Below are positions 1 to 11,243 of a DNA stretch of 64,000 bases, in pieces. The stretch comes from Rhodoplanes sp. GTDB lineage: Bacteria > Pseudomonadota > Alphaproteobacteria > Rhizobiales > Xanthobacteraceae. The translations under genes and the position numbers were made by a program. The stretch spans positions 210,384 to 274,383 of the forward strand of contig NZ_JACAAX010000003.1 in NCBI RefSeq assembly GCF_013377085.1. Reading direction: 5' to 3'. Under the pieces are notes generated by a model. It was not told where the DNA came from, made no database searches, and worked only from the letters and a program-made list of their open reading frames with translations. Numbering within the stretch: position 1 is the stretch's first letter; each line of letters opens with the position of its first letter.

Positions 1-798
1 CAGCCGGCCAAGATCCGCGCCGAAGGCATCGCCAAGACGTTCGCGTCGGACGGCCGCGAGGTGGTGGCGCTGCAGCCCGTCGATCTCGCCGTGAAGGACG
101 GCGAGTTCGTCTGCATTCTCGGGCCCAGCGGCTGCGGCAAGAGCACGCTGCTGCGCATCGTCGCCGGCCTGATCGCGGCGAGCGCCGGCACCGTGACGAT
201 GGACGGGCGGACCATCACCGGCCCCGGCCCGGAGCGTGGCCTGGTGTTCCAGGAATACGCGCTGTTTCCCTGGCTCACCGTGATGCAGAACATCATGTAC
301 GGGCCGACCGTGCGTGGCCTCGGCCGGCGCGAGGCGGAGAAGCGGGCGCGCGCCCAGATCGCCCGCGTCGGGCTCGACGGCTTCGAGCAGCATTTCCCGC
401 GCCAGCTCTCCGGCGGCATGAAGCAGCGTGTCGGCATCGCCAGGGTGTGGGCGAACCAGCCCGACGTGATGCTGATGGACGAGCCGTTCGGCGCCCTCGA
501 CGCCATCACGCGCAACATCCTGCAGCGCGACCTCTTGAAGCTCTGGCTCGAGGAGCGTCATACCGTGATCTTCGTCACCCACAGCGTCGACGAGGCGATC
601 TTTCTGGCCGACCGCGTGGTGGTGATGTCGGCGCGGCCCGGCCGCATCACCGCGATCGTGCCGGTCGAGGCGCCGCGTCCGCGCGACTTGTTGGCGCCGG
701 AGGCGATCGCGCTGAAGGCCGAGCTGACCAAGCTGGTCGAGGACCAGGTGATGGGCGCCCGCGGCGAGCCGAGCCGGCTGCGCGAATACGTGAGCTGA
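1..798 (+). CDS. ABC transporter ATP-binding protein, nitrate/sulfonate/taurine type (5' partial)
   Basis: ATPase subunit that would energise a periplasmic-binding-protein importer of the NitT/TauT class, acting on the inner face of the membrane. The reading frame is open from the first base of the window, so the true start lies upstream. Visible motifs are Walker A (GPSGCGKST), Q-loop (VFQEYALFPW), signature (LSGGMKQRVGIAR), Walker B (VMLMDEPFGALD) and H-loop (THSVDEA). The Q-loop wording and the short C-terminus without a TOBE domain are typical of TauB/SsuB/NrtD relatives. The permease and binding protein are not in the window and are probably upstream. The substrate cannot be read from an ATPase alone. 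Confidence 0.93.
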   Translation, partial: QPAKIRAEGIAKTFASDGREVVALQPVDLAVKDGEFVCILGPSGCGKSTLLRIVAGLIAASAGTVTMDGRTITGPGPERGLVFQEYALFPWLTVMQNIMYGPTVRGLGRREAEKRARAQIARVGLDGFEQHFPRQLSGGMKQRVGIARVWANQPDVMLMDEPFGALDAITRNILQRDLLKLWLEERHTVIFVTHSVDEAIFLADRVVVMSARPGRITAIVPVEAPRPRDLLAPEAIALKAELTKLVEDQVMGARGEPSRLREYVS

Positions 799-923
799 GC
801 CTGAGGCGAGCCGCTCCCGGCCGGTTGGCGCGGCGCGGTCGGCCGTGGCATTGTCCCCGGTGAATCGATACCGTCCCGGCCGGCGCCGATCGACGCCGCA
901 TCGGCCATCGTCCCGGAGGACCC

Positions 924-1931
924 ATGCTGAACCGCCGTCGTGTCCTTTACGCTGCGACCGGGCTGACGCTGATCGGCGGCCTCGCCGCGGTCGTGCGTGC
1001 CCAGGAGGTCGTCAAGGACGCCCGCGACCTGAAGCCCGGCGAGTTCACCTGGGATCCGGCGCGCTCGCCCGACGGGCCGGTCGCCGTCATCGTCTCGATC
1101 CCGGACCAGCGCGTGCACGTCTATCGCAACGGCATCCGCATCGCGGTGTCGACCTGCTCGACCGGCAAGCCGGGCCACGAGACGCCGACCGGCGTGTTCA
1201 CCATCCTGGAGAAGGACAAGAACCACCATTCGTCGACCTACGACAACGCGCCGATGCCCAACATGAACCGGCTGACCTGGCAGGGCGTCGCGCTGCATGC
1301 CGGCAACCTGCCGGGCTATCCGGCCTCGCACGGCTGCGTGCGGCTGCCGGTCGAGTTTTCCAGGCGTCTGTTCGACGTCACCCATGTCGGGACGCCGGTG
1401 ATTCTCGCCGGCGCACACGGCGATCCGGCCCAGCTCGTCCATCCGGGGCTGGTGCTGTCGGACGTCGCCAAGGAGGAGTTCGAGAAGAAGGTCGCCGAGC
1501 TCGGCGCCAAGCAGCATCCCAAGGACTGGCCGGAGGCCGCGCCCGGTGCGCCGCGCGAAATGTTCGCCAGCGTGGTGGTGACGCGGGCCGACCGGCGGGT
1601 GAGGCTGTTCGCCGACGGCGAGGTCGTCGCCGAAGGCGAGGCGATCATCGAGGCACCCGACCGTCCGCTCGGCTCGCATGTCTATGTGCTGGACGGCGGC
1701 CGCGACGGCGTCGCCGGCCTGGTCTGGCACGCCTTCGCCCACACGTCCGATATGGCCGCCGAGCTCGCCGATGTCGGCGCGCTGCATCGCGTCCGCACCC
1801 CGCCGGCGCTCGATGCGGCGATCCATGCCCACATGCATCCCGGCATGATCATGGTGCTGAGCGACCAGACGGGGCATCCCGACACGGTCTCGGCCAAGGA
1901 TTTCGTCGTGATGGCGCAGGACGAGGGATGA
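924..1931 (+). CDS. L,D-transpeptidase (YkuD domain), exported
   Basis: Predicted periplasmic L,D-transpeptidase, which would make 3-3 peptidoglycan cross-links or attach proteins to the wall. It has an N-terminal signal peptide (about residues 1-27, hydrophobic core then VRAQ). The YkuD domain (about 45-170) holds the catalytic signature: His125, then SHGCVR with His136 and the nucleophile Cys138. About 160 residues follow, including a second conserved-looking segment near the C-terminus of unknown role. The ATG is preceded by GGAGGA at a good distance. It ends 25 bases from the convergent GGDEF-EAL gene. A second YkuD protein lies at 59663-60280. Confidence 0.93.
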   Translation: MLNRRRVLYAATGLTLIGGLAAVVRAQEVVKDARDLKPGEFTWDPARSPDGPVAVIVSIPDQRVHVYRNGIRIAVSTCSTGKPGHETPTGVFTILEKDKNHHSSTYDNAPMPNMNRLTWQGVALHAGNLPGYPASHGCVRLPVEFSRRLFDVTHVGTPVILAGAHGDPAQLVHPGLVLSDVAKEEFEKKVAELGAKQHPKDWPEAAPGAPREMFASVVVTRADRRVRLFADGEVVAEGEAIIEAPDRPLGSHVYVLDGGRDGVAGLVWHAFAHTSDMAAELADVGALHRVRTPPALDAAIHAHMHPGMIMVLSDQTGHPDTVSAKDFVVMAQDEG

Positions 1932-1956
1932 CGGCACCGGGTCGCGCAGGCCTGCG

Positions 1957-4650
1957 CTACCCTCTCGCCCCCGCCGATACCTGAAGCGATCCGGCGCGCC
2001 TCATGGTGCGGCCGATCTCCGCGGCGGGCACCGGCCGGCCGAAATAGTACCCTTGCGCCTGCGACACGCCGGCGAGGCACAACAGCTCGAGCTGGCCGTG
2101 CGTCTCGATGCCTTCCGCCAGGACCGTCATGCCGAGACTCCGACCGAGCGTGGCCGCCGCGCAGATGATCGCCATGCAGTCCGATCGGCTCAGGACATCC
2201 TGGGTGAAGGACCGGTCGATCTTCAGCTTGTCGAACGGGAACATGGTCAGATAGCCGAGCGACGAGTAGCCGGTGCCGAAGTCGTCAAGGGCGACGGAGA
2301 TTCCGGCCTCCTTCAGGCGGCGCAGCATCGACAGATTGTTCTCCTCGTTGTCCAGGAGAACGCTCTCGGTGATCTCGATCTCCAGGCGCTCCGGCGCCAT
2401 GCCGGTGTCGGCCAGCGCCTGCATGATCGCGTCGGGCAGGGTCGCACTGCGGAACTGGACCGCCGAGATGTTGACGGCGAGCTTCACGCAGGCCGGCCAC
2501 GTCGCCGCCTCGATGCAGGCCGTCTTCAGGATCCAGTCTCCCAGCGGCACGATCAGCCCGGTCTGCTCGGCGAGCGGAATGAACTGGTCGGGCGGGACGA
2601 GGCCGCGCTCGGGATGCATCCAGCGCACCAGCGCCTCGACCCCGCAGACGGCGCCGCTGACGAGGTCGACGAGCGGCTGGTAGTGGAGAACGAACTCGTC
2701 GTCCTCGATCGCCTGGCGGAGGTCGGTCCTCAGCCGGTGGCGCGTCTCCACCCGCTCCATCATCGCCTTGTCGAAGAAGCAGTAACCGCTTCGACCCTGC
2801 TCCTTGGCCTGGTAGAGCGCGAGATCGGCCTTTTTCAAGAGATCGATCGACTCGTCCGCCGGATCGGTCGCGATCACCAGCCCGACGCTCGCGCCGATCG
2901 CCACCTTGTGATCATCGATGGCGTAAGGCTCCGCGACGGCCGCGATGATGCGATCGGCCAGCGCGACCGCGTCCGCGTGAATCGCGGTGAGGTCCCGGGT
3001 GCGCAGATTGCATTCGAACGGGGGCGGCCGAAGGATCGCGAACTCGTCCCCGCCGAGCCGGGCGATGGTGTCCTCGGCCCGGATGCACGCCCGCAAACGT
3101 TCGGCGGTCGTCTTCAGGAGAAGGTCGCCGGCGGCGTGCCCGAGCGAATCGTTCACCTCCTTGAAGCGGTCGAGGTCGACCATGACGACGGTCACGGGCC
3201 GGTCGAGCGTGCGCGCCCGGGTCTGCTCCTCGTGCAGGCGCTCGAGAAAGTTCGCGCGGTTCGCCGTGCCGGTCAGCGGATCGCACCGGGCGAGGAACTC
3301 GATCCGGCCTTCATAGCGCCGTCGATCGGTGACGTCCTCGTGCGTCTCCAGCCAGCCGCCGTAGGAGAGAGGCTGCCGGCTCACCTTGACGAAGCGGTCG
3401 TCGTCCAGCTCGCTGACCAGGCAGGCGGGGTCCGATACAGGTCCGTCGTCGCGCGACAGAAGCCGGGCGTCCGGCATCTCCGAAACGACGCGGTCGCGGC
3501 GTGCTTCGTCGATCATCGTGCGATGGGCTCCGCGGACGAACGCCGCCGGGAAACCGTAGATCTGGAGGAATCGCTCGTTGCACAATCTCAGGAAGCCGGC
3601 GCCGTCGAACATGCAGAGGCCGTGCGACATGTTGTCGAGGGCGGCGTTGAGGGCCAGGTTCGCCTCGGCCAGATCCGCGCGCGACCGGGACAGCACGGTG
3701 AACTGGCGCGCCAGGATCATCAGGAGAACGACGAGGCAGACGACGAAGCCCAGGGCGCCCAGGGCCGTGATGGTGGATCGCGACTGCCAGTTCGCGAGGA
3801 TGCTAGCCTCGGGAACCGTGATGGACACCACCAGAGGATAGTTCCCGGCCGGTTGGACCGAGATCCAGCGAACTGAATCGTCGAACAGGCCCGACGCCCG
3901 GAAGCTGCCGCCTCGCTGCGCCACCGTGGCGTGCCAGGGGTCCATCGGCGGGATCGTCCTGCTCGCCGATTCGGGCGGGGCCGGGAGGCGGAAGATCAGG
4001 CTTCCGTCCTGGTGTGCCAGCGAGAATGTCTGGTTTCGCAGAAATCCGGCGGCCCGATAGGTGCGTTCCAGGTAGCGCGTCGCGAGGCTGAGGAAGACCA
4101 CGCCGCGGAAGCTGCGGTCGTGTCCGTTGATGCGCCGCGCGAAGACGATCACGGGTTCGCCGGTGAACCGGCTGTCGAGCGGCAGCGAGACGCTCAGGCG
4201 GTCGTCGTCGTTGGCCACGAGGTCTTGGAAATACTGCCGGTCCGCCATGTTGAGGGGCGTGGGAGACACATGGGTCGAGACCACCACGGTGCCCTCGCTG
4301 TCGGTGACCGACAGATGATTGGCATTGGGGATGCGCATCAGGGTGGCGAGCAGCGAACCACGCAGCGTGTAGCGGCGCTCCGGCGTGAAGTGCTGGCGGA
4401 ACTCCTGGTCCGAATAGACGTCGAGGCTCTCGGCCAGCGTCTGGTAGTCCCTCAGGATGTTGTCGATCGCCTGGACGACCTGCTCGATCTGCCCGGCCAG
4501 GAAGATGGCGCTGTTGCGGTCGCTTCGGATCGCGTCGGCGATGTCGTCGTTCCGGTTCTGCCAGATCGACAGGGTGACGGCGCCCGTCGCCATCGCGCAG
4601 ACGGCCAGAGCGACGATGAAAATGGATCGAAATGGAAATAAGCCGGTCAA
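1957..4650 (-). CDS. Sensor diguanylate cyclase/phosphodiesterase (dCache-PAS-GGDEF-EAL)
   Basis: Membrane-bound bifunctional cyclic-di-GMP enzyme of 897 residues. Order: membrane segment (about 8-28), periplasmic dCache-like sensor (about 30-290), second membrane segment (about 295-318), PAS-7-like domain (about 335-445), GGDEF domain with an intact GGDEF at 533-537, and EAL domain with EAL at about 672 plus EITES and DDFGTGYSS motifs. Both catalytic halves look competent, so net activity cannot be predicted. The start is taken as TTG with GAGG eight bases upstream; the next ATG would fall inside the first membrane helix. The adjacent gene at 4950-8105 has the same architecture, which suggests an old duplication. 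Confidence 0.93.
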   Translation of the reverse strand: MTGLFPFRSIFIVALAVCAMATGAVTLSIWQNRNDDIADAIRSDRNSAIFLAGQIEQVVQAIDNILRDYQTLAESLDVYSDQEFRQHFTPERRYTLRGSLLATLMRIPNANHLSVTDSEGTVVVSTHVSPTPLNMADRQYFQDLVANDDDRLSVSLPLDSRFTGEPVIVFARRINGHDRSFRGVVFLSLATRYLERTYRAAGFLRNQTFSLAHQDGSLIFRLPAPPESASRTIPPMDPWHATVAQRGGSFRASGLFDDSVRWISVQPAGNYPLVVSITVPEASILANWQSRSTITALGALGFVVCLVVLLMILARQFTVLSRSRADLAEANLALNAALDNMSHGLCMFDGAGFLRLCNERFLQIYGFPAAFVRGAHRTMIDEARRDRVVSEMPDARLLSRDDGPVSDPACLVSELDDDRFVKVSRQPLSYGGWLETHEDVTDRRRYEGRIEFLARCDPLTGTANRANFLERLHEEQTRARTLDRPVTVVMVDLDRFKEVNDSLGHAAGDLLLKTTAERLRACIRAEDTIARLGGDEFAILRPPPFECNLRTRDLTAIHADAVALADRIIAAVAEPYAIDDHKVAIGASVGLVIATDPADESIDLLKKADLALYQAKEQGRSGYCFFDKAMMERVETRHRLRTDLRQAIEDDEFVLHYQPLVDLVSGAVCGVEALVRWMHPERGLVPPDQFIPLAEQTGLIVPLGDWILKTACIEAATWPACVKLAVNISAVQFRSATLPDAIMQALADTGMAPERLEIEITESVLLDNEENNLSMLRRLKEAGISVALDDFGTGYSSLGYLTMFPFDKLKIDRSFTQDVLSRSDCMAIICAAATLGRSLGMTVLAEGIETHGQLELLCLAGVSQAQGYYFGRPVPAAEIGRTMRRAGSLQVSAGARG

Positions 4651-4949
4651 ATCTGAACCTCGGCGTGAGCCAAGAGGGCGGACCGTATCGGGAAAAGATT
4701 ACGATCGGCATAATCCGCACGGCAGGCGGATTGCGCTCTCCACGCAGCCGTCTTCTTCGAATAAGACGCGGGTGCTCCCTCGATCGGCGCCATCTCGACC
4801 AGTCGGTTCGGGTGATGTCTTCGTGAAGGCTCGCGTTGCCCGTGATCTGATCACGAGGGTCGCCACCGATGCCGTCATCCTTTGCGCAGACCGCCGGAGC
4901 GGCCGGTCGGCACCACCGGCACGGGAGGGCATCGGGGTGGGGATTCGCC
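4651..4949. other. Intergenic gap between the two GGDEF-EAL genes
   Basis: About 300 bases with no supported gene. It must carry the promoter of the downstream minus-strand GGDEF-EAL gene. A short inverted pair (GATTA/TAATC around 4696-4714) is the only symmetry noticed and is too weak to call an operator. Confidence 0.4.
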
Positions 4950-7900
4950 TCAGCCGGCCGCGGCGCTGCGGTTGTCCGCCAGCAGAGCGGCGGCTGCGGC
5001 GGCCGGCATGGCGCGGCCGAACAGATAGCCCTGGCCGAGCGTGCAGCCGATCGCGCGCAGGATCTCGTGCTGGGCGGTGGTCTCGATGCCTTCCGCGATG
5101 GTGCTCATGCCGAGGCCGGCGGCGAGCTCGGAAACGCCGCGCGTGATGGTCAGGCAGTCGACGTCGAAAGGCAGCTCGCTGATGAAGGAGCGGTCGATCT
5201 TGATCTTGTCGAAGGGGAAGCGGCGCAGATAGCCGATCGACGAGTAGCCGGTGCCGAAATCGTCCATGGCGATGCGCACGCCGAGGCCGCGCAGGGCATG
5301 CAGGGTGGCGAGGTTGGCGTCGTTGTCCTCGAGCAGCACCGTCTCGGTGATCTCGAGCTCGATCCGGGCCGGGTCGAGGCCGCTGTCGGCGATCACGCTG
5401 CGGACCGTCTGGACGATGTCGCCGGTGCGGAACTGGATCGGCGAGAGATTGATGGCGATCTTGACCGGGTCCGGCCAGCGCGCCGCGTCGGCGCAGGCTT
5501 GCTGCAGCACCCATTCGCCGAGAGGGACGATCAGGCCGATATTCTCGGCGAGCGGGATGAACTCCGCCGGCGAGACGGCGCCCCGCTCCGGATGGTGCCA
5601 GCGCAGCAGCGCCTCGAAGCCCTGAATCTCGCCGCTGCGCAGATCGACCCAGGGCTGGTAGTGGACCTCGAACTGGCGCTGCTCGAAGGCGGCCCGCATA
5701 TGCACCTCGAGGGCGCGCCGCGCCCTCAGCTCGGCATCCATCTCGGGTTCGAAGAAGCAGTGGCTGCGGCGGCCGCGCGCCTTCGCCCGGTAGAGCGCCA
5801 TGTCGGCGTGGTTCAGCAGGTCGTCCGGCGCGCCGCCGTCCTCCATCGTGGTGGCGATGCCGACGCTCGGCGTCACCGTGATCGCGTGCCCGTCGAGCAG
5901 ATACGGTGCGCTGATCACCGCGATCAGCCGCTCCGCCAGGATCTGAGCGTCGGCCGGGCCGGCGATCCCGTCCTGGATCACGGCGAACTCGTCGCCGCCG
6001 GTCCGGGCCGCCGTGTCCCGCTCGCGGACGCAGTGCCGCAGCCGCTGCGCCACCAGCTTGAGCAGCTCGTCGCCGAACGGATGGCCGAGCGTGTCGTTGA
6101 CGTCCTTGAAGCCGTCGAGATCGATGCAGATCAGCGCGATGCCCTCGCCGGGATCGCGCGGCCGCTCGAGCGCCTGCTCCAGCCGCGCCCGGAACAGCGT
6201 CCGGTTGGCGAGCTCGGTGAGCCCGTCGTAGTGGGCGAGACGGCGGATATGGGCCTCGTCGTGCCAGCGCTGGGTGATGTCGATCAGGGCGGTCAGCTTG
6301 GCCGGCCGGCCCTCGTAGGAGAGGAGCCGCGTGAAGGCCTGGGTGAGGATCTCGCTGCCGTCGGCGCGCCGGTGGCGCCAGACCCGCTCGCCGCGGGACG
6401 GCTTCAGCGACCGCGCGGCGGAGCGGACCTCGTCGTGGTCGGCGACGTCGCGGAGATCCAGCACCGACATCGAGAGAAACTGCTCGCGGCTGTAGCCGTA
6501 GTGTTGCACGGCGGCATCGTTGACGGCGAGGAACCTCAGGGTTTCCACGTCCATCACCCACATGGGCACCGGATTGCTGTCGAACATCAGGCGGAACGAC
6601 TGCTCGCTGCGCTTGAGCTCGGTGATGTCGATGCGAATGCCGATCGACCCGCCATCGCTGGTCCGGCGCTCCTCGACCTGGAGCCAGCGGTCGTCGGGCA
6701 GGTGCTGCTCGTGGCTGCCCACATGGGCCTGGAAGCTGGCCATCCGCTCGGCGAGCCATTCCTCCTCGCGGCCGACCGCGGAGGGGACGAGGCTGGCCTG
6801 AAGGCGCGCCCGCAGCCTGTCCTCCAGCCGCAGGCCGGGCTCGAGCGGCAGCGGATTGCCGCCATAGATGTCTTCGTAGCGCCGGTTCCACAGGACGAAC
6901 CGGTCCTCGGCATCGAAGAAGGCGAGGCCGACCGGCACCGCCTCGATGGCCTCGCGCAGGCGCGCATGGGCGGCCCGGGCCTCCTCGGAGGCGCGTTCGG
7001 CCTCGGCTCGGGCGGCGACGAGAGCCTGCTCGCGCTTGCGGCTGTCGCCGACCAGGGCTTGCAGGGACCGCGACAGCGAGTCGACCTCGGCATAGCCGCG
7101 GACCGCCGGCAGGTCGATGTCGGGGGTCCGGCGTGCCGCCTCGGCCCCGACCGTCAGGGTCGTGAGGGGGGCGGCGATGCGGCGCGCCATCGCGAGGCCC
7201 AACAGCATGGCCGCCACCAGCGCCAAGGCGGAGATCAGAACGCTGCGGCCGATCTGGCTGTCGACGCGGGCCAGCACCTTGGTGCGGTCGACGGCGACGA
7301 CGATGCGGGCGCCTGACTCCGGTATCTGCATGAAGCCGAAGATCTGTGGTCGCCCGTCGAGCGCCGTACCGTCGATCCAGCCTTCACGGTCCTGGATCAT
7401 GGTCTGCAGGAGCTCGCGGTCGAGGTCGAGGGCGGGACCGGACTCGGGGCGGTCCGGATAGCGCGCCATCACGGTGCCGGCGGAGTCGGTCAGCCAGAAC
7501 GTCATGTCGGACTGGTCAGGGAGCTGGCGGGCGAAATCGGTCAGCCAGGTCGGCAGCAGGGTGGCGCCGAGCAGCCGGGTGACGATTCCGTTGGCGTCGA
7601 GAATCGGCACGATGACGAGGCTGACCGGAGCGCCCGTCACCCGGCTGCTGATGTAGTCGCTGACGACCAGGCGCTTCTCGGCCATGGCCCTGCGGAAATA
7701 GAGCCGGTCGGACACGTCGAGTCCGACTCCGGCGGGCGCGGTGTTGCAGACGATCCTGCCGTTGATGTCGATCACCGACAGGCCTTCGGTCCACTGCCGG
7801 TTCCGCTCGACCTCGAGGAGAAAGCGGATGCAGCTCTGGGTCGAGCCGTGCGTCACCTCGGGCACGAAGGCGGCGACCTGAAGCAGGGTCCGAGACTCGA

Positions 7901-8105
7901 GCAGCAGATCTCTGTAGCGAGCCGCGGCGCGGCGGGCGAGGCTCTCGACCTGGCGCCCGGCGGTGTCGATCTCGTGGACGCGGTCGCGATGGAACCCGAC
8001 CGCCATGGCCGCGATCAACGGCAGCACGGCCACCATGATCACGCCCAGCAATCGGATTCGAACGCCCGAGAAGCGACGGGTCGTTCTGGTCGCGCAGCTT
8101 GTCAT
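4950..8105 (-). CDS. Sensor diguanylate cyclase/phosphodiesterase (dCache-HAMP-PAS-PAS-GGDEF-EAL)
   Basis: Second large cyclic-di-GMP enzyme, about 1051 residues. After a short basic N-terminus come a membrane helix, a dCache-like periplasmic domain, a second membrane helix followed by a HAMP-like linker (RRIAAPLTTL), a short coiled coil, two PAS domains, a GGDEF domain (GGDEF at about 703) and an EAL domain (EALLRW at about 831, DDFGTGYSS later). Catalytic signatures are intact in both halves. The ATG at 8105 is preferred because GGAGG lies upstream; in-frame alternatives exist at 8129 (ATG) and 8150 (TTG). It is co-directional with the GGDEF-EAL gene at 1957-4650, but the 300-base gap suggests a separate promoter. 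Confidence 0.92.
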   Translation of the reverse strand: MTSCATRTTRRFSGVRIRLLGVIMVAVLPLIAAMAVGFHRDRVHEIDTAGRQVESLARRAAARYRDLLLESRTLLQVAAFVPEVTHGSTQSCIRFLLEVERNRQWTEGLSVIDINGRIVCNTAPAGVGLDVSDRLYFRRAMAEKRLVVSDYISSRVTGAPVSLVIVPILDANGIVTRLLGATLLPTWLTDFARQLPDQSDMTFWLTDSAGTVMARYPDRPESGPALDLDRELLQTMIQDREGWIDGTALDGRPQIFGFMQIPESGARIVVAVDRTKVLARVDSQIGRSVLISALALVAAMLLGLAMARRIAAPLTTLTVGAEAARRTPDIDLPAVRGYAEVDSLSRSLQALVGDSRKREQALVAARAEAERASEEARAAHARLREAIEAVPVGLAFFDAEDRFVLWNRRYEDIYGGNPLPLEPGLRLEDRLRARLQASLVPSAVGREEEWLAERMASFQAHVGSHEQHLPDDRWLQVEERRTSDGGSIGIRIDITELKRSEQSFRLMFDSNPVPMWVMDVETLRFLAVNDAAVQHYGYSREQFLSMSVLDLRDVADHDEVRSAARSLKPSRGERVWRHRRADGSEILTQAFTRLLSYEGRPAKLTALIDITQRWHDEAHIRRLAHYDGLTELANRTLFRARLEQALERPRDPGEGIALICIDLDGFKDVNDTLGHPFGDELLKLVAQRLRHCVRERDTAARTGGDEFAVIQDGIAGPADAQILAERLIAVISAPYLLDGHAITVTPSVGIATTMEDGGAPDDLLNHADMALYRAKARGRRSHCFFEPEMDAELRARRALEVHMRAAFEQRQFEVHYQPWVDLRSGEIQGFEALLRWHHPERGAVSPAEFIPLAENIGLIVPLGEWVLQQACADAARWPDPVKIAINLSPIQFRTGDIVQTVRSVIADSGLDPARIELEITETVLLEDNDANLATLHALRGLGVRIAMDDFGTGYSSIGYLRRFPFDKIKIDRSFISELPFDVDCLTITRGVSELAAGLGMSTIAEGIETTAQHEILRAIGCTLGQGYLFGRAMPAAAAAALLADNRSAAAG

Positions 8106-8313
8106 CCTACACCCCGCCTCCGGTGCCATGATGGCGTGGGCGCCCTGCAACCCACCTTAATGGTTGCGGCTAATCATTGGTAAATCTGGTTATGTTTGAC
8201 AATCAGTTGTCTCGATCGTCGGGCGAGCACCCGATCCTCGGGCCGGGTTGACGGCCGGCGGGGTCGGCCTATCCTGATCAGGGCTTGCCTTCAGGTTTGG
8301 AAAGGCGACCCTA

Positions 8314-8760
8314 ATGACAAAATTGAGCATTCCGCACGACGCCTTCGTCTTCGTCGGAGACGGCCGCAAGGCGCTGTTTTTGCGCAACGAGGGTGACGAG
8401 AAGTTCCCCAACCTGCGCACCGAGCAGGTCTTCGTCGACGACAATCCGCCCGCCCACGAGCAGGGGACCGATGCGCCCGGCCGCGCTTTCGCCAGCGACG
8501 GCAGCCGGCGCAGCGGGGTCGAGCAGACCGACTGGCACGAGATCGGGGAGCAACGCTTCGCCAAGGACGCCGCCGCCGCCCTGCAGCGGCTGGTGCGCGA
8601 CCGCAAGGTCAAGGCGCTGGTCATCGCCGCGCCGCCGCGAACCCTGGCCGAGCTGCGGCGCGTCATGCATGCGGAGGTGAAGGCCCGCGTGGTCGCCGAG
8701 ATCGACAAGGACCTCACCAAGATGCCGATCTACGAGATCGAGAAGCATCTGTCGGCGTGA
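8314..8760 (+). CDS. Host attachment family protein (baeRF-like)
   Basis: 148-residue soluble protein matching the family annotated as 'protein required for attachment to host cells', which is related to bacterial eRF1-like domains. The N-terminal half begins with a short strand plus GDGRKA-type segment, and the C-terminal half has the family-style VIAAPPRTLAELR motif followed by a basic helical end (EIDKDLTKMP). It has no signal peptide or membrane segment. In this family the molecular activity is not established; the name comes from an Agrobacterium phenotype. It stands alone, with a palindromic repeat 73 bases downstream. Confidence 0.85.
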   Translation: MTKLSIPHDAFVFVGDGRKALFLRNEGDEKFPNLRTEQVFVDDNPPAHEQGTDAPGRAFASDGSRRSGVEQTDWHEIGEQRFAKDAAAALQRLVRDRKVKALVIAAPPRTLAELRRVMHAEVKARVVAEIDKDLTKMPIYEIEKHLSA

Positions 8761-8796
8761 ATCTGCGCTTGTTCCGCTCGTCCCCGCGACTGTGCA

Positions 8797-8926
8797 ACGG
8801 CATGCACACATCGCTTGCCATGCATAGGAACCGTCATGCGCGGGCTCGACCCGCGCATCCATCCAGAGCGTAAAAATTCCTTTGTTCGCAGGATGATGGA
8901 TCGCCGGGTCGAAGCCCGGCGATGAC
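8797..8926. repeat. Family B palindromic repeat, partial copy
   Basis: Contains two imperfect palindromes, one at 8833-8860 (GTCATGCGCGGG...CCGCGCAT) and one ending at 8926 (CCGGGTCGAAGCCCGG...GATGAC). One outer arm (GCATGCACACA near 8797) is recognisable. The other outer arm seen in the full copies at 26938-27146 and 58331-58524 is missing. Confidence 0.75.
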
Positions 8927-8959
8927 GTTGGCCGAGGATCGCGGCCGTAAAGGCAGGTC

Positions 8960-9897
8960 TCAGCGCCGCTTGGTGGCGCCGAGCTCGTAGAGGGCGGCCG
9001 TCACGGCGGTCTCGAACGGCGTATGCGGCACCGTGCCGATCGCGGCGGCGAGCCGGCGCCCGTCGATCCGGTGCGGGACCTTCCACAGGTAGGAAATCTC
9101 GCACAGCTCGCGGAAGATCGGCACCACGGGCGAGAGGGCGCGCAGCATCCACCACTGCATCTTGTCGATCGTCAGCGATCGGCCCACCGCCTTGGAGATG
9201 GCGGCGGCGAGCTGCCGGCCCGTGACGGCATGGCCCGGAAAGCCGAAGCTGGCGAACGGCGGCAGCGCGTCCCGTTTCTCCGCGACCCGGACGACGGCGG
9301 CGGCGAGGTCGGGCAAATAGGCCCAGGGGTGGACGATGTCGAGCGGACCCGGATAGGCGATCCGCCCGTGGGAGAGGTGGTTGACGACGACGCGGTCGAG
9401 CCAGCTCCCGCCGCTGGCGCCGTAGAAGTCGCCCGCCCGCAGGATGGCGACCCGGAGGCCTTGCTCGGTCTCGGCCCGCAGGCGCTCCTCGATGGCGACC
9501 CGCAGCGCCCCCTTGCGCGAGGTCGGCTGCATCGGCGTGTCCTCGTCGAGCAGCTCCGGCATGCCGGTGCCGTAGCCGTAGACATTGCCGGGCATCAGCA
9601 GCGTCGCCCCGGCGGCCCGGGCGGCCGCGATGGCGGTCTCGGCGAAGCCGAAGGCGCTCGCCTGCCACTGGGCATAGGGGACGTTGAGGGCGTGCAGCAC
9701 CACGTCGGCGCCGGCCGCCGCCTCGACCACCGACAAGGTGTCGCGGGCGTCGAGCTCGATCAGCTCGGTGCCGGGCGCGGCCCGCGGGGCGGCGCTGCCG
9801 CGCACCAGGCTGCCGACCTGCCAGCCGGCGTCCCGAAACGCCTCGGCGGCGACCCGGCCGAGCCGGCCGGCGGCCCCGAGCACCAGGATGCGGCGGC

Positions 9898-9901
<4 letters not shown>
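8960..9901 (-). CDS. NAD(P)-dependent epimerase/dehydratase family protein
   Basis: Extended short-chain dehydrogenase/epimerase of about 313 residues. A Rossmann nucleotide-binding loop (LGAAGRLG) opens the protein. The middle contains an NVYGYG stretch, followed by family-style substrate-side segments (HPWAYLPDLA, FGFPGHAVTG). The start is GTG at 9901, overlapping the TGA of the upstream PLP-enzyme gene (GTGA), so the two are probably translationally coupled. A much longer open frame continues upstream but runs antisense to other genes and is not real. The substrate is unknown; the family acts on sugar nucleotides and other small carbonyl compounds. Confidence 0.88.
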
Positions 9902-11055
<1,154 letters not shown>

Positions 11056-11243
11056 GACGGTCCGTATTGCGGGAGTTCTCGCTGCCGGCGGGCCGAGCCC
11101 TTGGGCGGCTCCCCGTATAGGCGCGAAAGGGCCGCGATGCACAAGAGGCGTCGGCGTGGCGCTGGCTGTAGTATGACGGACCTTTGGGATGACGGCTCTG
11201 TCGCGGCCGCGCGGGCCGGGCAGGCGAGAGAGGAAAGACCGCC

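Noticed and set aside
4869..7316. Long plus-strand open frame opposite the second GGDEF-EAL gene
   Set aside because: Its sequence is the antisense shadow of a well-supported gene, with no ribosome binding site or domain features.
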